Part shown: positions 35,384 through 41,556 of the stretch, piece by piece
Numbering within the stretch: the first letter of the stretch is position 1
Layout: every line of letters begins with the position of its first letter
NCBI GenBank assembly: GCA_015665315.1
Contig: JADFAK010000144.1
Span: 1 to 41,556 of the forward strand
From: Flavobacteriales bacterium
Lineage (GTDB): Bacteria; Bacteroidota; Bacteroidia; Flavobacteriales_D; Sanyastnellaceae
DNA: 41,556 nucleotides
Direction of reading: 5' to 3'
Program-made: the position numbers and the translations under genes
The notes under the pieces: model-generated
Told to the model about the DNA's origin: nothing
What the model saw: the letters and a program-made list of their open reading frames with translations, nothing else
Database searches by the model: none

Positions 35384-36412
35384 CTAGAATTTTGTGCTCA
35401 CCGTGAAGCTATTGGACGCTTCTGCAATGTGGTATGACGCCCGGCCATAGGACAAGTTAAATCGCTTGATTTGAACTCCAAAGCCAAATGAAATCCCCGC
35501 TAGACCAGGTTTTTCAGCAACTTTTAGCTCTTGCCTTCTTCGGTAATTGTAACCAGCACGAAGGTGAATGTTCTTGGTGAGTAAAATCTCAGTTCCAATG
35601 TTGATATGGCGCATAAGCTTGTCGCCGAAAACGAATTTACTTTCCTCAATAACTTCGCCAGTAATAGGATCGACAGCTACATCAGCATTCGGATCGGTAT
35701 AAGTGAGATCCCAACGCTGTAAATTTTCCAAGGCTATCGAGAACCTAAAAGGAGCATGGCGAAGCATTTTTGAAACAGCCAGTTGAACTTCGAAAGGAAG
35801 TTTTTCTCGATTGCCATCGGTATAGGTGGTCAGTTGAAGCCCCAAATTCTTGACCAACAAGGCAGCCGTGAATTTATGTTTGTCGTTGTAATAGGTTCCA
35901 CCTAAATCAATGGCGGCGCCGATGGATGTGTATTCTGCTAGTGCCGAATAGATCAGTTTGACATTTGCTCCTACCGTGAAATTTGAGTCAATAGGTAAAC
36001 CACATCCAAGCGTAAGCGCGAGATCGCTGGCCGCAAACTTTCCGATGTCGGCCCCCGTTTCATCACGTGCCGTCATTTGGCCATAGTTGAAATAATCAAT
36101 CGTGGCCGCCACGGTCGCTCCTAAACTATCAAGATGGTGTGCGTAAGACGCAAATCCGAAATTGGTTTGGGCGAAGTAGTTGACGTAGCTCAATGCCACA
36201 CTTTTGTGCGCATTCGAATCGAGTAGGGCGGGATTGTAGATGCCCAAATTTAGGTCACCATCTTTTACAGCTATGAGGTTGCCCCCAAGAGCTCCCACTC
36301 GCGCACTGCTGGGAATGTTGAACGCGTTAAAGACGGTTGAACCACCAAGCTGACCATTTGCCTTTATGGCTAATAACCCAAGAACACAAAATGCTACGAA
36401 TTTATTTTTCAA
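35384..36412 (-). CDS. porQ: Type IX secretion system outer-membrane protein PorQ
   Basis: 342 aa. After a signal peptide ending KANGQ the protein begins GGSTVFNAFNIPSSARVGALGGN, a typical PorQ start, and continues as a FadL/PorV-like beta-barrel of about 14 strands (ALSYVNYFAQTNFGFASYAHHLD, RAGYNYRRRQELKV, GISFGFGVQIKRFNLSYGRASYH), ending in Phe. PorQ takes part in the attachment/surface complex of the type IX secretion system, which fits the type A and B cargo genes in this window. The start codon is TTG at 36412: an in-frame TAA lies six codons upstream and no ATG precedes the signal peptide. A strong promoter at 36439-36470 points to this start. It has its own promoter although cmk and lon flank it on the same strand. 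Confidence 0.92.
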   Translation of the reverse strand: MKNKFVAFCVLGLLAIKANGQLGGSTVFNAFNIPSSARVGALGGNLIAVKDGDLNLGIYNPALLDSNAHKSVALSYVNYFAQTNFGFASYAHHLDSLGATVAATIDYFNYGQMTARDETGADIGKFAASDLALTLGCGLPIDSNFTVGANVKLIYSALAEYTSIGAAIDLGGTYYNDKHKFTAALLVKNLGLQLTTYTDGNREKLPFEVQLAVSKMLRHAPFRFSIALENLQRWDLTYTDPNADVAVDPITGEVIEESKFVFGDKLMRHINIGTEILLTKNIHLRAGYNYRRRQELKVAEKPGLAGISFGFGVQIKRFNLSYGRASYHIAEASNSFTVSTKF

Positions 36413-36438
36413 TTGAAACGGTTTCGGTTACCTCTGTG

Positions 36439-36470
36439 CAAACGTAAGTGAAAGTTTAATATTGCCCAAA
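36439..36470 (-). promoter_or_regulatory. Consensus Bacteroidota promoter of porQ (TTTG-N20-TACGTTTG)
   Basis: Both elements match fully: TTTG at 36467-36470 and TACGTTTG at 36439-36446, 20 nt apart. Expected transcription start is near 36434, about 22 nt before the TTG start. This is one of the two best promoters in the window. Confidence 0.75.
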
Positions 36471-36508
36471 AGCCACGACCGTAGTTCGCGTGAAAATTTG
36501 GATTGTTG

Positions 36509-38947
36509 TTATGCTACCGCGAGAGGATTCAAAACCTGTTCGTTCAATAAAGCCAAGTCTATCACTTCAATCATGTCGGACACAAAATGGAATTTCAATC
36601 CTTCGAGATATCTTTCGTTGATGTCCTCTATGTCTTTTTGATTCTTTTTTGACAGAATGATCTCTTTGATGCCAGCACGCTTCGCAGCCAAGATTTTCTC
36701 CTTGATACCTCCCACAGGAAGTACCTTTCCACGAAGGGTGATTTCCCCTGTCATGGCCAAATATTTCTTGACTTTCTTTTGCGTGAAGGCCGATGCTATC
36801 GCTGTCATGAGTGTAATTCCCGCTGAAGGACCGTCTTTTGGAATAGCTCCTTGTGGAACATGAACGTGAACATTCCAATTGTCGAAAATCTCACTATCCA
36901 ATCCCAAGGTGTCACTGTGCGATTTTAAATATTCAAGTGCCAAGACAGCCGACTCTTTCATTACATCTCCCAAGTTTCCCGTGAGCGTGAGCTTACCCTT
37001 CCCTTTGGTGATCGACGTCTCAATAAATAGGATGTCGCCTCCTGTCGGGGTCCAGGCCAGACCAGTAACTACACCAGCGACATCGTTGTCTTGGTATCGA
37101 TCTTTCTCGTGGGATGGTCCCAGTATTTTACTCAATTCATCGACCTCTACTTTATGCTCAAAAGGCTCGTCCATGGCAATTTGCTTCGCACGGTTTCGCA
37201 CGATTTTGCCAATTCTTTTCTCGAGTCCACGAACGCCAGATTCGTTGGTGTAGTCTTCGACGATTCTCTCGAGTACTTCACCAGAGAGTTCAATTTGGTC
37301 TGCGGTAATTCCGTTTTCACCAAGTTGTTTTTTGATCAAATGACGTTTCGCGATTTCAATTTTCTCTTCAACCGTGTAGCCCGTAACTTCAATGATTTCC
37401 ATTCTGTCTCGAAGTGCGGGTTGAATCGATGAAAGTGAATTGCATGTGGCCACAAACATCACTTTTGACAAGTCATAATCAAGCTCTACGTAATTGTCGT
37501 AAAAGGCATGGTTCTGCTCCGGGTCGAGGACTTCTAGCATAGCCGATGACGGATCACCGTGATGGTCGCGACCTAACTTGTCGATTTCGTCGAGGACAAA
37601 CAACGGATTCGAAGTGCCCGTTTTCTTGAGGTTTTGTAAAATCCTACCCGGCATTGCACCGATGTACGTTTTTCTATGTCCGCGAATTTCAGCTTCGTCG
37701 CGCAATCCACCCAAGGACATGCGCACGTATTGCCTCCCAATCGCCTCGGCCATTGATTTTCCCAACGAGGTTTTTCCTACTCCTGGAGGGCCGTAAAGAC
37801 AAAGAATAGGGGCCTTCATGTTGCCTTTGATTTTGAGAACGGCAAGATGTTCGATGATGCGTTCTTTCACTTTCTCTAGGCCATAATGATCACGGTCTAG
37901 GATTTCTTGGGCACGCTTGAGGTCAAAGTTATCTTTGGAGTAATGCTCCCATGGCAGTTCGAGAAGAAGGTCTAGGTAATTGGCCTGGACAGAATACTCG
38001 GCACTTTGGGGGTTCATGCGTTCAAACTTGGTGAGCTCTTTCTCAAAAGCTTTTTTTGTCGCTTTGGGCCATTTCTTTTTGTCGGCTTTTTTACGCTTTT
38101 CAACGATCTCCTCCTGAACTGGATTGCTGCCCAACTCATCTTGAATCTGCTTCAATTGTTGATTGAGAAAATACTCCCGCTGTTGGCGATCGATATCAGT
38201 CTTTACCTTGTCCCGGATTTCGTTTTTCATCTCGAGCATCTGGAGTTCCTTGCTCAGGTGTTCCATCACTTTGTGACAGCGTTCAGTGAGAGGGGCTATT
38301 TCTAGCAAACTCTGCTTTACTTCGACGTCGGCATTCATGTTGGAAGCAACGAAGTTGACTAAAAAGGATAAGGAGTCAATATTCTTAATAGCAAATCCTG
38401 CTTCAGAAGGAATGTTTGGAGATTGGTTGATGATTTTCATCGACATATCCTTGAGCGATTCCTCCAAGGCAGCGCGCTCTTCGGAAGTCATCTCGGGCTT
38501 GATTTCCCTGAATTCGGAAACCGTGGCTTTTAGAAAAGGCTCTGTCTGCGTAGGCTCAATAATCTCAATTCTCTTCTTGCCTTGAATGATGGCCGTTGTC
38601 GATCCATCTGGCATTTTGAGCATACGCACTATTTGGGCTAAAGTACCAATGCGATTCAGATCTTCAAACGAGGGCTCCTCAATATCGCTGTCTTTTTGAG
38701 AAACAACACCTATCGTCTTGTCGCCTTTGTTCGCTTCTTGAATTAGGCGGATAGATTTGTCGCGGCCAACAGTAATAGGAATGACAACCCCAGGAAATAG
38801 GACTGTGTTTCGCAAAGGAAGAATGGGGATTTCAGAAGGAATTTCTTCTTTGTCCATGTTTTGTTCATCCTCAGAGGTGAAAAGTGGAATGTTTTCGTGG
38901 TCGGAACCATCGCTGAGGTGCATTAATATATCTTCGAATGAATTCAT
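36509..38947 (-). CDS. lon: ATP-dependent endopeptidase La (Lon)
   Basis: 812 aa. Residues about 38-235 are the LON substrate-binding domain ([23 protein letters not shown]), followed by a long coiled coil. The AAA+ domain has Walker A GPPGVGKT at 386-393 and Walker [10 protein letters not shown] at about 450-458. The protease domain holds the Ser708-Lys751 dyad (PKDGPSAG and [10 protein letters not shown]). It degrades misfolded and regulatory proteins in the cytosol. Complete and of usual length, with an acidic N-terminal extension (residues 1-35) typical of this phylum. The 100 nt before the ATG lack a clear TAnnTTTG box; a heat-shock type promoter is possible but not shown. Confidence 0.97.
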   Translation of the reverse strand: MNSFEDILMHLSDGSDHENIPLFTSEDEQNMDKEEIPSEIPILPLRNTVLFPGVVIPITVGRDKSIRLIQEANKGDKTIGVVSQKDSDIEEPSFEDLNRIGTLAQIVRMLKMPDGSTTAIIQGKKRIEIIEPTQTEPFLKATVSEFREIKPEMTSEERAALEESLKDMSMKIINQSPNIPSEAGFAIKNIDSLSFLVNFVASNMNADVEVKQSLLEIAPLTERCHKVMEHLSKELQMLEMKNEIRDKVKTDIDRQQREYFLNQQLKQIQDELGSNPVQEEIVEKRKKADKKKWPKATKKAFEKELTKFERMNPQSAEYSVQANYLDLLLELPWEHYSKDNFDLKRAQEILDRDHYGLEKVKERIIEHLAVLKIKGNMKAPILCLYGPPGVGKTSLGKSMAEAIGRQYVRMSLGGLRDEAEIRGHRKTYIGAMPGRILQNLKKTGTSNPLFVLDEIDKLGRDHHGDPSSAMLEVLDPEQNHAFYDNYVELDYDLSKVMFVATCNSLSSIQPALRDRMEIIEVTGYTVEEKIEIAKRHLIKKQLGENGITADQIELSGEVLERIVEDYTNESGVRGLEKRIGKIVRNRAKQIAMDEPFEHKVEVDELSKILGPSHEKDRYQDNDVAGVVTGLAWTPTGGDILFIETSITKGKGKLTLTGNLGDVMKESAVLALEYLKSHSDTLGLDSEIFDNWNVHVHVPQGAIPKDGPSAGITLMTAIASAFTQKKVKKYLAMTGEITLRGKVLPVGGIKEKILAAKRAGIKEIILSKKNQKDIEDINERYLEGLKFHFVSDMIEVIDLALLNEQVLNPLAVA

Positions 38948-39047
38948 ATGCTCGTTTATGTCATCCTGTCAGTAAAAGTCAAGATGAATGTTGTGCCGCT
39001 TTCGGCAAGACCTATGCCAAAGCCGGGAATCGGTAAGATTGGCTGAA

Positions 39048-40235
39048 TTACGCTTCCGAACTCGCCGAATCGTCGCGAATATGACGGAATATGTCCCGAT
39101 CTTCTGCCGTAAAGTCAATGCCACGGCGCGCCATGACTCGCTCGGCAACTTCATAACTTTTTTCAAGTTCGAATGGTACGAAACCATCACTTCCTCCCCA
39201 AGAGAAACTAGGAATAAACTTAGGTGGAAATCCGCCCCCAAAAATATTTGCGCAGCAGCCCACTGTTGTGCCCGTGTTGAATTGAGTGTTGATGGCCGAT
39301 TTCGAGTGGTCGCCCATGATCAGACCAATAAAAGTTTGCCCAGAATTAACGAGTTTTCGCTCCTTGTAATCCCACGTTTTGACTTCCGAGTAGTTGTTTT
39401 TTAGATTGGACGTATTGGTGTCGGCTCCGAGATTGCACCATTCACCAAGTACCGAATTCCCTAAATAGCCATCATGTCCTTTGTTGCTATAACCTAGTAG
39501 TACCGAATTGCCCACTTCACCTCCAACTTTACAATGTGGACCGACAGTAGTAGCACCGTAAATTTTCGCGCCCATTTTTAGGCTAGCATTTTTGCACAAG
39601 GCAAATGGCCCCCTAATCATGCAGCCTTCCATGACCTCTGCATCCTTTCCAATATAGACAGGGCCTGAGCTGGTATTGATGGAGCAGGGAAGGATTTGAG
39701 CACCAGGCTCAATGAATAGCCTGTCTGCCGGCCCAATAACTGTCACATAAGCTTCGACCCCAGCCGAATGCCGACCTGCTGTCATCTTGTCGAAATCGTC
39801 TTGAATGAACTTTTCGTTATGGGTGAATAAATCGCTGATCCGTTCCAATAGAAAGCATGTGCCGCCGTATTCGGTTTGAGTCAGCTGGCCATGAACTTGA
39901 ACAAGTTGGTCGAAGCTGAACTCAGATTTTGTTTTGAAGGCTACACATTGACCGCGATACGTAAGCGCTGTTTCTTGCGCCAAGGACCGTATGGCCATGA
40001 CGATGTGCTCATCTGGAATTAGGCGGCTATTTACATAAACATTGGCATTCTGGTAAATAGGATTAAATTTCGCACTGAGGAAATCTGGAACTTTGTAATT
40101 GGAAACTTCTAAGTCAAAATCATTCCATTTTTCTGCTATTGTGCGAATTCCAGCACGCAGCAATCCTACTGGTCTAGTAAATGCCAGAGGTAGAAATTTG
40201 TGACGTAAATGGTCGTCAAACAATTGAATACTCAT
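39048..40235 (-). CDS. GlmU-like nucleotidyltransferase/acyltransferase family protein
   Basis: 395 aa. The first 190 residues resemble a reduced sugar-phosphate nucleotidyltransferase domain (LFDDHLRHKFLPLAFTRPVGLLRAGIRTIAEKW); residues about 190-330 are a left-handed beta-helix of hexapeptide repeats (GPVYIGKDAEVMEGCMIRG, GPHCKVGGEVGNSVLLGYS, HDGYLGNSVLGEWCNLGADT). This layout matches the alternate GlmU family of the phylum (TIGR03991), proposed to make UDP-GlcNAc, though its N-terminal Gly-rich nucleotide motif is not the classical LxGGxGTR. UDP-GlcNAc would feed wall synthesis and also BshA. It is divergent from the MerR gene with 82 nt between starts. Biochemical role is less sure than family membership. 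Confidence 0.8.
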   Translation of the reverse strand: MSIQLFDDHLRHKFLPLAFTRPVGLLRAGIRTIAEKWNDFDLEVSNYKVPDFLSAKFNPIYQNANVYVNSRLIPDEHIVMAIRSLAQETALTYRGQCVAFKTKSEFSFDQLVQVHGQLTQTEYGGTCFLLERISDLFTHNEKFIQDDFDKMTAGRHSAGVEAYVTVIGPADRLFIEPGAQILPCSINTSSGPVYIGKDAEVMEGCMIRGPFALCKNASLKMGAKIYGATTVGPHCKVGGEVGNSVLLGYSNKGHDGYLGNSVLGEWCNLGADTNTSNLKNNYSEVKTWDYKERKLVNSGQTFIGLIMGDHSKSAINTQFNTGTTVGCCANIFGGGFPPKFIPSFSWGGSDGFVPFELEKSYEVAERVMARRGIDFTAEDRDIFRHIRDDSASSEA

Positions 40236-40283
40236 ATCTCAAAATTGCGGTTTTGGACGGTGTTTTCGATGTGACTGACCAGA

Positions 40284-40291
40284 TAGTTTTG
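40284..40291 (+). promoter_or_regulatory. -7 box TAGTTTTG of the MerR gene
   Basis: Perfect TAnnTTTG match 26 nt before the ATG at 40318. A TTTT/TTTC sequence 16-17 nt upstream is a weak -33 element. Confidence 0.5.
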
Positions 40292-40317
40292 AACATTTAA
40301 ATAGGACATCTGTTATT

Positions 40318-41235
40318 ATGGAAAACTGGCGAATGCAAGAATTTTCAATCAACGACCTAGAAAGTTTTACTGGGGTCAAGGCTCATACTATACGGATTTG
40401 GGAACAACGATACGGTCTCTTAGAGCCACGTAGAACAGATACCAATATTCGAGTTTACAGTGATCAGGACTTGAAGAAACTCATCAATGTGTCTGTACTC
40501 AATCGCATGGGGCATAAGATTTCTTCGATTGTAGAAATGTCTGAAACGGATGTGTCCAAGGCATTGGTGGAGGTTGCAAATACTGACGCCGACGATGCGC
40601 AAGCGATTGATATGCTCAAGTTGGCGATGTTGGATTTTGACGAAGAGGCCTTTGCGGGGATTGTCAGAAAGAGCATGGCCGCGACTGGTGTTACCGAAGT
40701 TTTCGAGTCAACTTTGGTGCCTTTTTTGGATCAGGTTGGGATTCTTTGGCAGACAAGTGCGATTTGTCCAGCGCATGAGCATTTCGTGAGTAATTTAATT
40801 CGTCAGATTATTTGCAGTGCCATTGACCAATTGCCAAGAGCGCCCAAAAATGATGGGTCACCGACTTATGTGTTGTTTCTGCCCACAGGCGAAGTTCATG
40901 AGCTCGGTTTGTTGATGATCCACTACGAGTTACGATTGGCTGGCCTCAAATGTGCCTACTTAGGTCAGTCACTTCCCATTGAAGACTTAAACAGTGTTCG
41001 CCAGAGTTTAGGTAAGTGCACTTTTGTGTCCCATCTGACCAATGCCTCCGTTTTTAGCCGAGTCTTGTCCATGTTCGAATCTATAAAACAGGCGTTCAAA
41101 GGCCATGAGGTTAATTTCTATTTGTCGGGAAATGGGTTCCGGTCTACGTCTAGCTCAGAGTCGATCAAAGTGTATGCTACTGCTAAAGAGATGGTTGAAG
41201 CTATCCTGGCGGCAAAGGGGGGCGTTTCAGGATAG
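40318..41235 (+). CDS. MerR-family regulator with cobalamin-binding domain (CarH/LitR-like)
   Basis: 305 aa. Residues 6-75 are a MerR winged helix (FSINDLESFTGVKAHTIRIWEQRYGLLEPRR). Residues about 95-175 are the helical B12-cap with Trp144 and Glu154-His155 in the W-x9-EH pattern; residues about 183-300 are the B12 Rossmann domain with E192-x-His194-x-x-Gly197, where the His would ligate cobalt. In CarH, adenosylcobalamin in the dark makes a DNA-binding tetramer and light breaks it. Here the residue after Trp144 is Gln, whereas Thermus CarH has His132 there, the light-state ligand. Start may also be the second Met at 40333. The ECF sigma gene follows after 112 nt packed with repeats, a likely target of this protein. 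Confidence 0.9.
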   Translation: MENWRMQEFSINDLESFTGVKAHTIRIWEQRYGLLEPRRTDTNIRVYSDQDLKKLINVSVLNRMGHKISSIVEMSETDVSKALVEVANTDADDAQAIDMLKLAMLDFDEEAFAGIVRKSMAATGVTEVFESTLVPFLDQVGILWQTSAICPAHEHFVSNLIRQIICSAIDQLPRAPKNDGSPTYVLFLPTGEVHELGLLMIHYELRLAGLKCAYLGQSLPIEDLNSVRQSLGKCTFVSHLTNASVFSRVLSMFESIKQAFKGHEVNFYLSGNGFRSTSSSESIKVYATAKEMVEAILAAKGGVSG

Positions 41236-41259
41236 GGAATTGTTCCTCTTTTCAACTAA

Positions 41260-41342
41260 TGTTTAATGAATCGTAAAAAACATTAAACAAAATTTTGTGA
41301 TTGACGGAATATGTTTAATCTTTGCGGTGCATTGTTAAACAA
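41260..41342. promoter_or_regulatory. Array of TGTTTAAT-type half-sites (putative MerR operator)
   Basis: TGTTTAATG at 41260-41268 faces its exact reverse complement CATTAAACA at 41281-41289 across 12 nt. Another TGTTTAAT at 41312-41319 overlaps the -7 box, and the quasi-palindrome TTGTTAAACAA lies at 41332-41342. The half-sites flank and overlap the promoter of the sigma-factor gene, the geometry expected of a repressor acting by occlusion. Confidence 0.65.
41294..41324 (+). promoter_or_regulatory. Promoter of the ECF sigma factor gene (TTTG-N19-AATCTTTG)
   Basis: TTTG at 41294-41297, 19-nt spacer, AATCTTTG at 41317-41324 (one base off TAnnTTTG). Transcription would start near 41330, about 18 nt before the ATG. 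The -7 box shares bases with an operator half-site. Confidence 0.7.
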
Positions 41343-41347
41343 AAGTC

Positions 41348-41556
41348 ATGTCAAGAAAAGAATTTGAATCCCTATTGATTTCCAACATCGATAATTTGCG
41401 CATCGTCGCAAGGAAGTTTGTACGAGACACCAACGAGATAGAAGATCTAACGCAAGAGACCTTGTATCGCGCATTGAAGTATAAGGACTACTACCAAGAG
41501 GGAACTAATTTTGGAGGATGGATTTATACTGTTTTACGAAATGTGTTCATCAACGA
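41348..41556 (+). CDS. ECF-type RNA polymerase sigma factor, 5' part only
   Basis: 69 codons to the window edge. The protein begins MSRKEFESLLISNIDNL; ARKFVRDTNEIEDLTQETLYRAL is sigma region 2.1-2.2 with the core-binding 'DLTQET' signature, and FGGWIYTVLRNVFIN is region 2.4, which reads the -10 side of its promoters. Region 4 is outside. It is preceded by an operator-rich promoter and the B12-type MerR gene. Sigma factors of this kind often sit next to such MerR regulators at the head of carotenoid clusters in Flavobacteriia; whether crt genes follow cannot be seen. Confidence 0.92.
   Translation, partial: MSRKEFESLLISNIDNLRIVARKFVRDTNEIEDLTQETLYRALKYKDYYQEGTNFGGWIYTVLRNVFIN

Noticed and set aside
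38968-39028. Possible heat-shock promoter and a GCCG-cttt-CGGC hairpin upstream of lon
   Set aside because: A TTGAC-like sequence followed by CATAAA can be read there, but this phylum's heat-shock promoter pattern is not well enough known to me and the hairpin stem is only 4 bp.
1-41556. CRISPR arrays, tRNA genes, insertion sequences, prophage or defence islands
   Set aside because: No regular spaced repeats, no cloverleaf-like segments ending in CCA, and no transposase, integrase or phage structural proteins were seen; composition looks even.

Overview
The window comes from a free-living member of the Bacteroidota, most likely a Flavobacteriales lineage. Evidence: a type IX secretion (T9SS) outer-membrane component (PorQ); secreted proteins with both kinds of T9SS C-terminal signal (a type A Por-tail and a type B gliding-motility C-terminal domain); a fused E1 alpha/beta 2-oxoacid dehydrogenase; bacillithiol genes (bshA, ytxJ-like); a GlmU-like protein typical of the phylum; and promoters with the phylum's -33 TTTG / -7 TAnnTTTG elements instead of -35/-10 boxes. 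No tRNA, rRNA, CRISPR array, insertion sequence or phage gene was seen. Most of it is chromosomal backbone.

Layout. 1-4.7 kb, all minus strand: 5' part of a secreted M43-like metalloprotease, a secreted S9 prolyl-oligopeptidase-family peptidase, a PLP-dependent group II decarboxylase and an AHSA1/SRPBCC protein. 4.8-12.9 kb, plus strand: a giant PKD-repeat surface protein (about 2350 aa, type B T9SS cargo) followed by a small type A T9SS cargo protein and a terminator. 13-19 kb, mostly minus strand: mutS2 (without Smr domain), a PRiA4_ORF3-like gene-miaA-GNAT operon, a small outer-membrane protein, a YtxJ-like bacillithiol redox protein, a membrane TPR-like protein (plus strand) and a small unknown protein. 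19-29 kb: fused 2-oxoacid dehydrogenase E1, a COG2509-type FAD protein, a beta-barrel/TSP3/SPOR envelope protein, a DAO-type FAD oxidoreductase, and divergent from it a long TPR plus charged-helix periplasmic protein. 29-41.5 kb: aroQ, a frameshifted membrane-protein gene, bshA, a NagZ-like GH3/serine-hydrolase fusion, cmk, porQ, lon, a GlmU-like gene, a B12-domain MerR regulator and the start of an ECF sigma factor.

How genes may work together. PorQ belongs to the secretion machine that the two adjacent cargo genes at 4.8-12.9 kb (and probably the first partial gene) depend on. BshA makes the bacillithiol precursor and the YtxJ-like protein is linked to bacillithiol redox chemistry. The GH3/beta-lactamase-fold fusion, the SPOR protein and the GlmU-like protein all concern the cell wall or its precursors. 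The right edge (MerR with cobalamin domain, promoter packed with TGTTTAAT-type half-sites, ECF sigma factor) looks like the regulatory head of a light- or B12-responsive module; in related bacteria such a pair often precedes carotenoid genes, which would lie just outside this window.

Most notable observations: the operator-rich promoter at 41260-41342 and the CarH-like regulator that lacks one light-state ligand; a 1-nt frameshift in or next to a 7-G tract in an otherwise coding gene (29703-30292); a small hairpin motif that recurs just after the stop codons of four unrelated genes; genes whose -7 box abuts the start codon (likely leaderless); and TTG starts for porQ and cmk.
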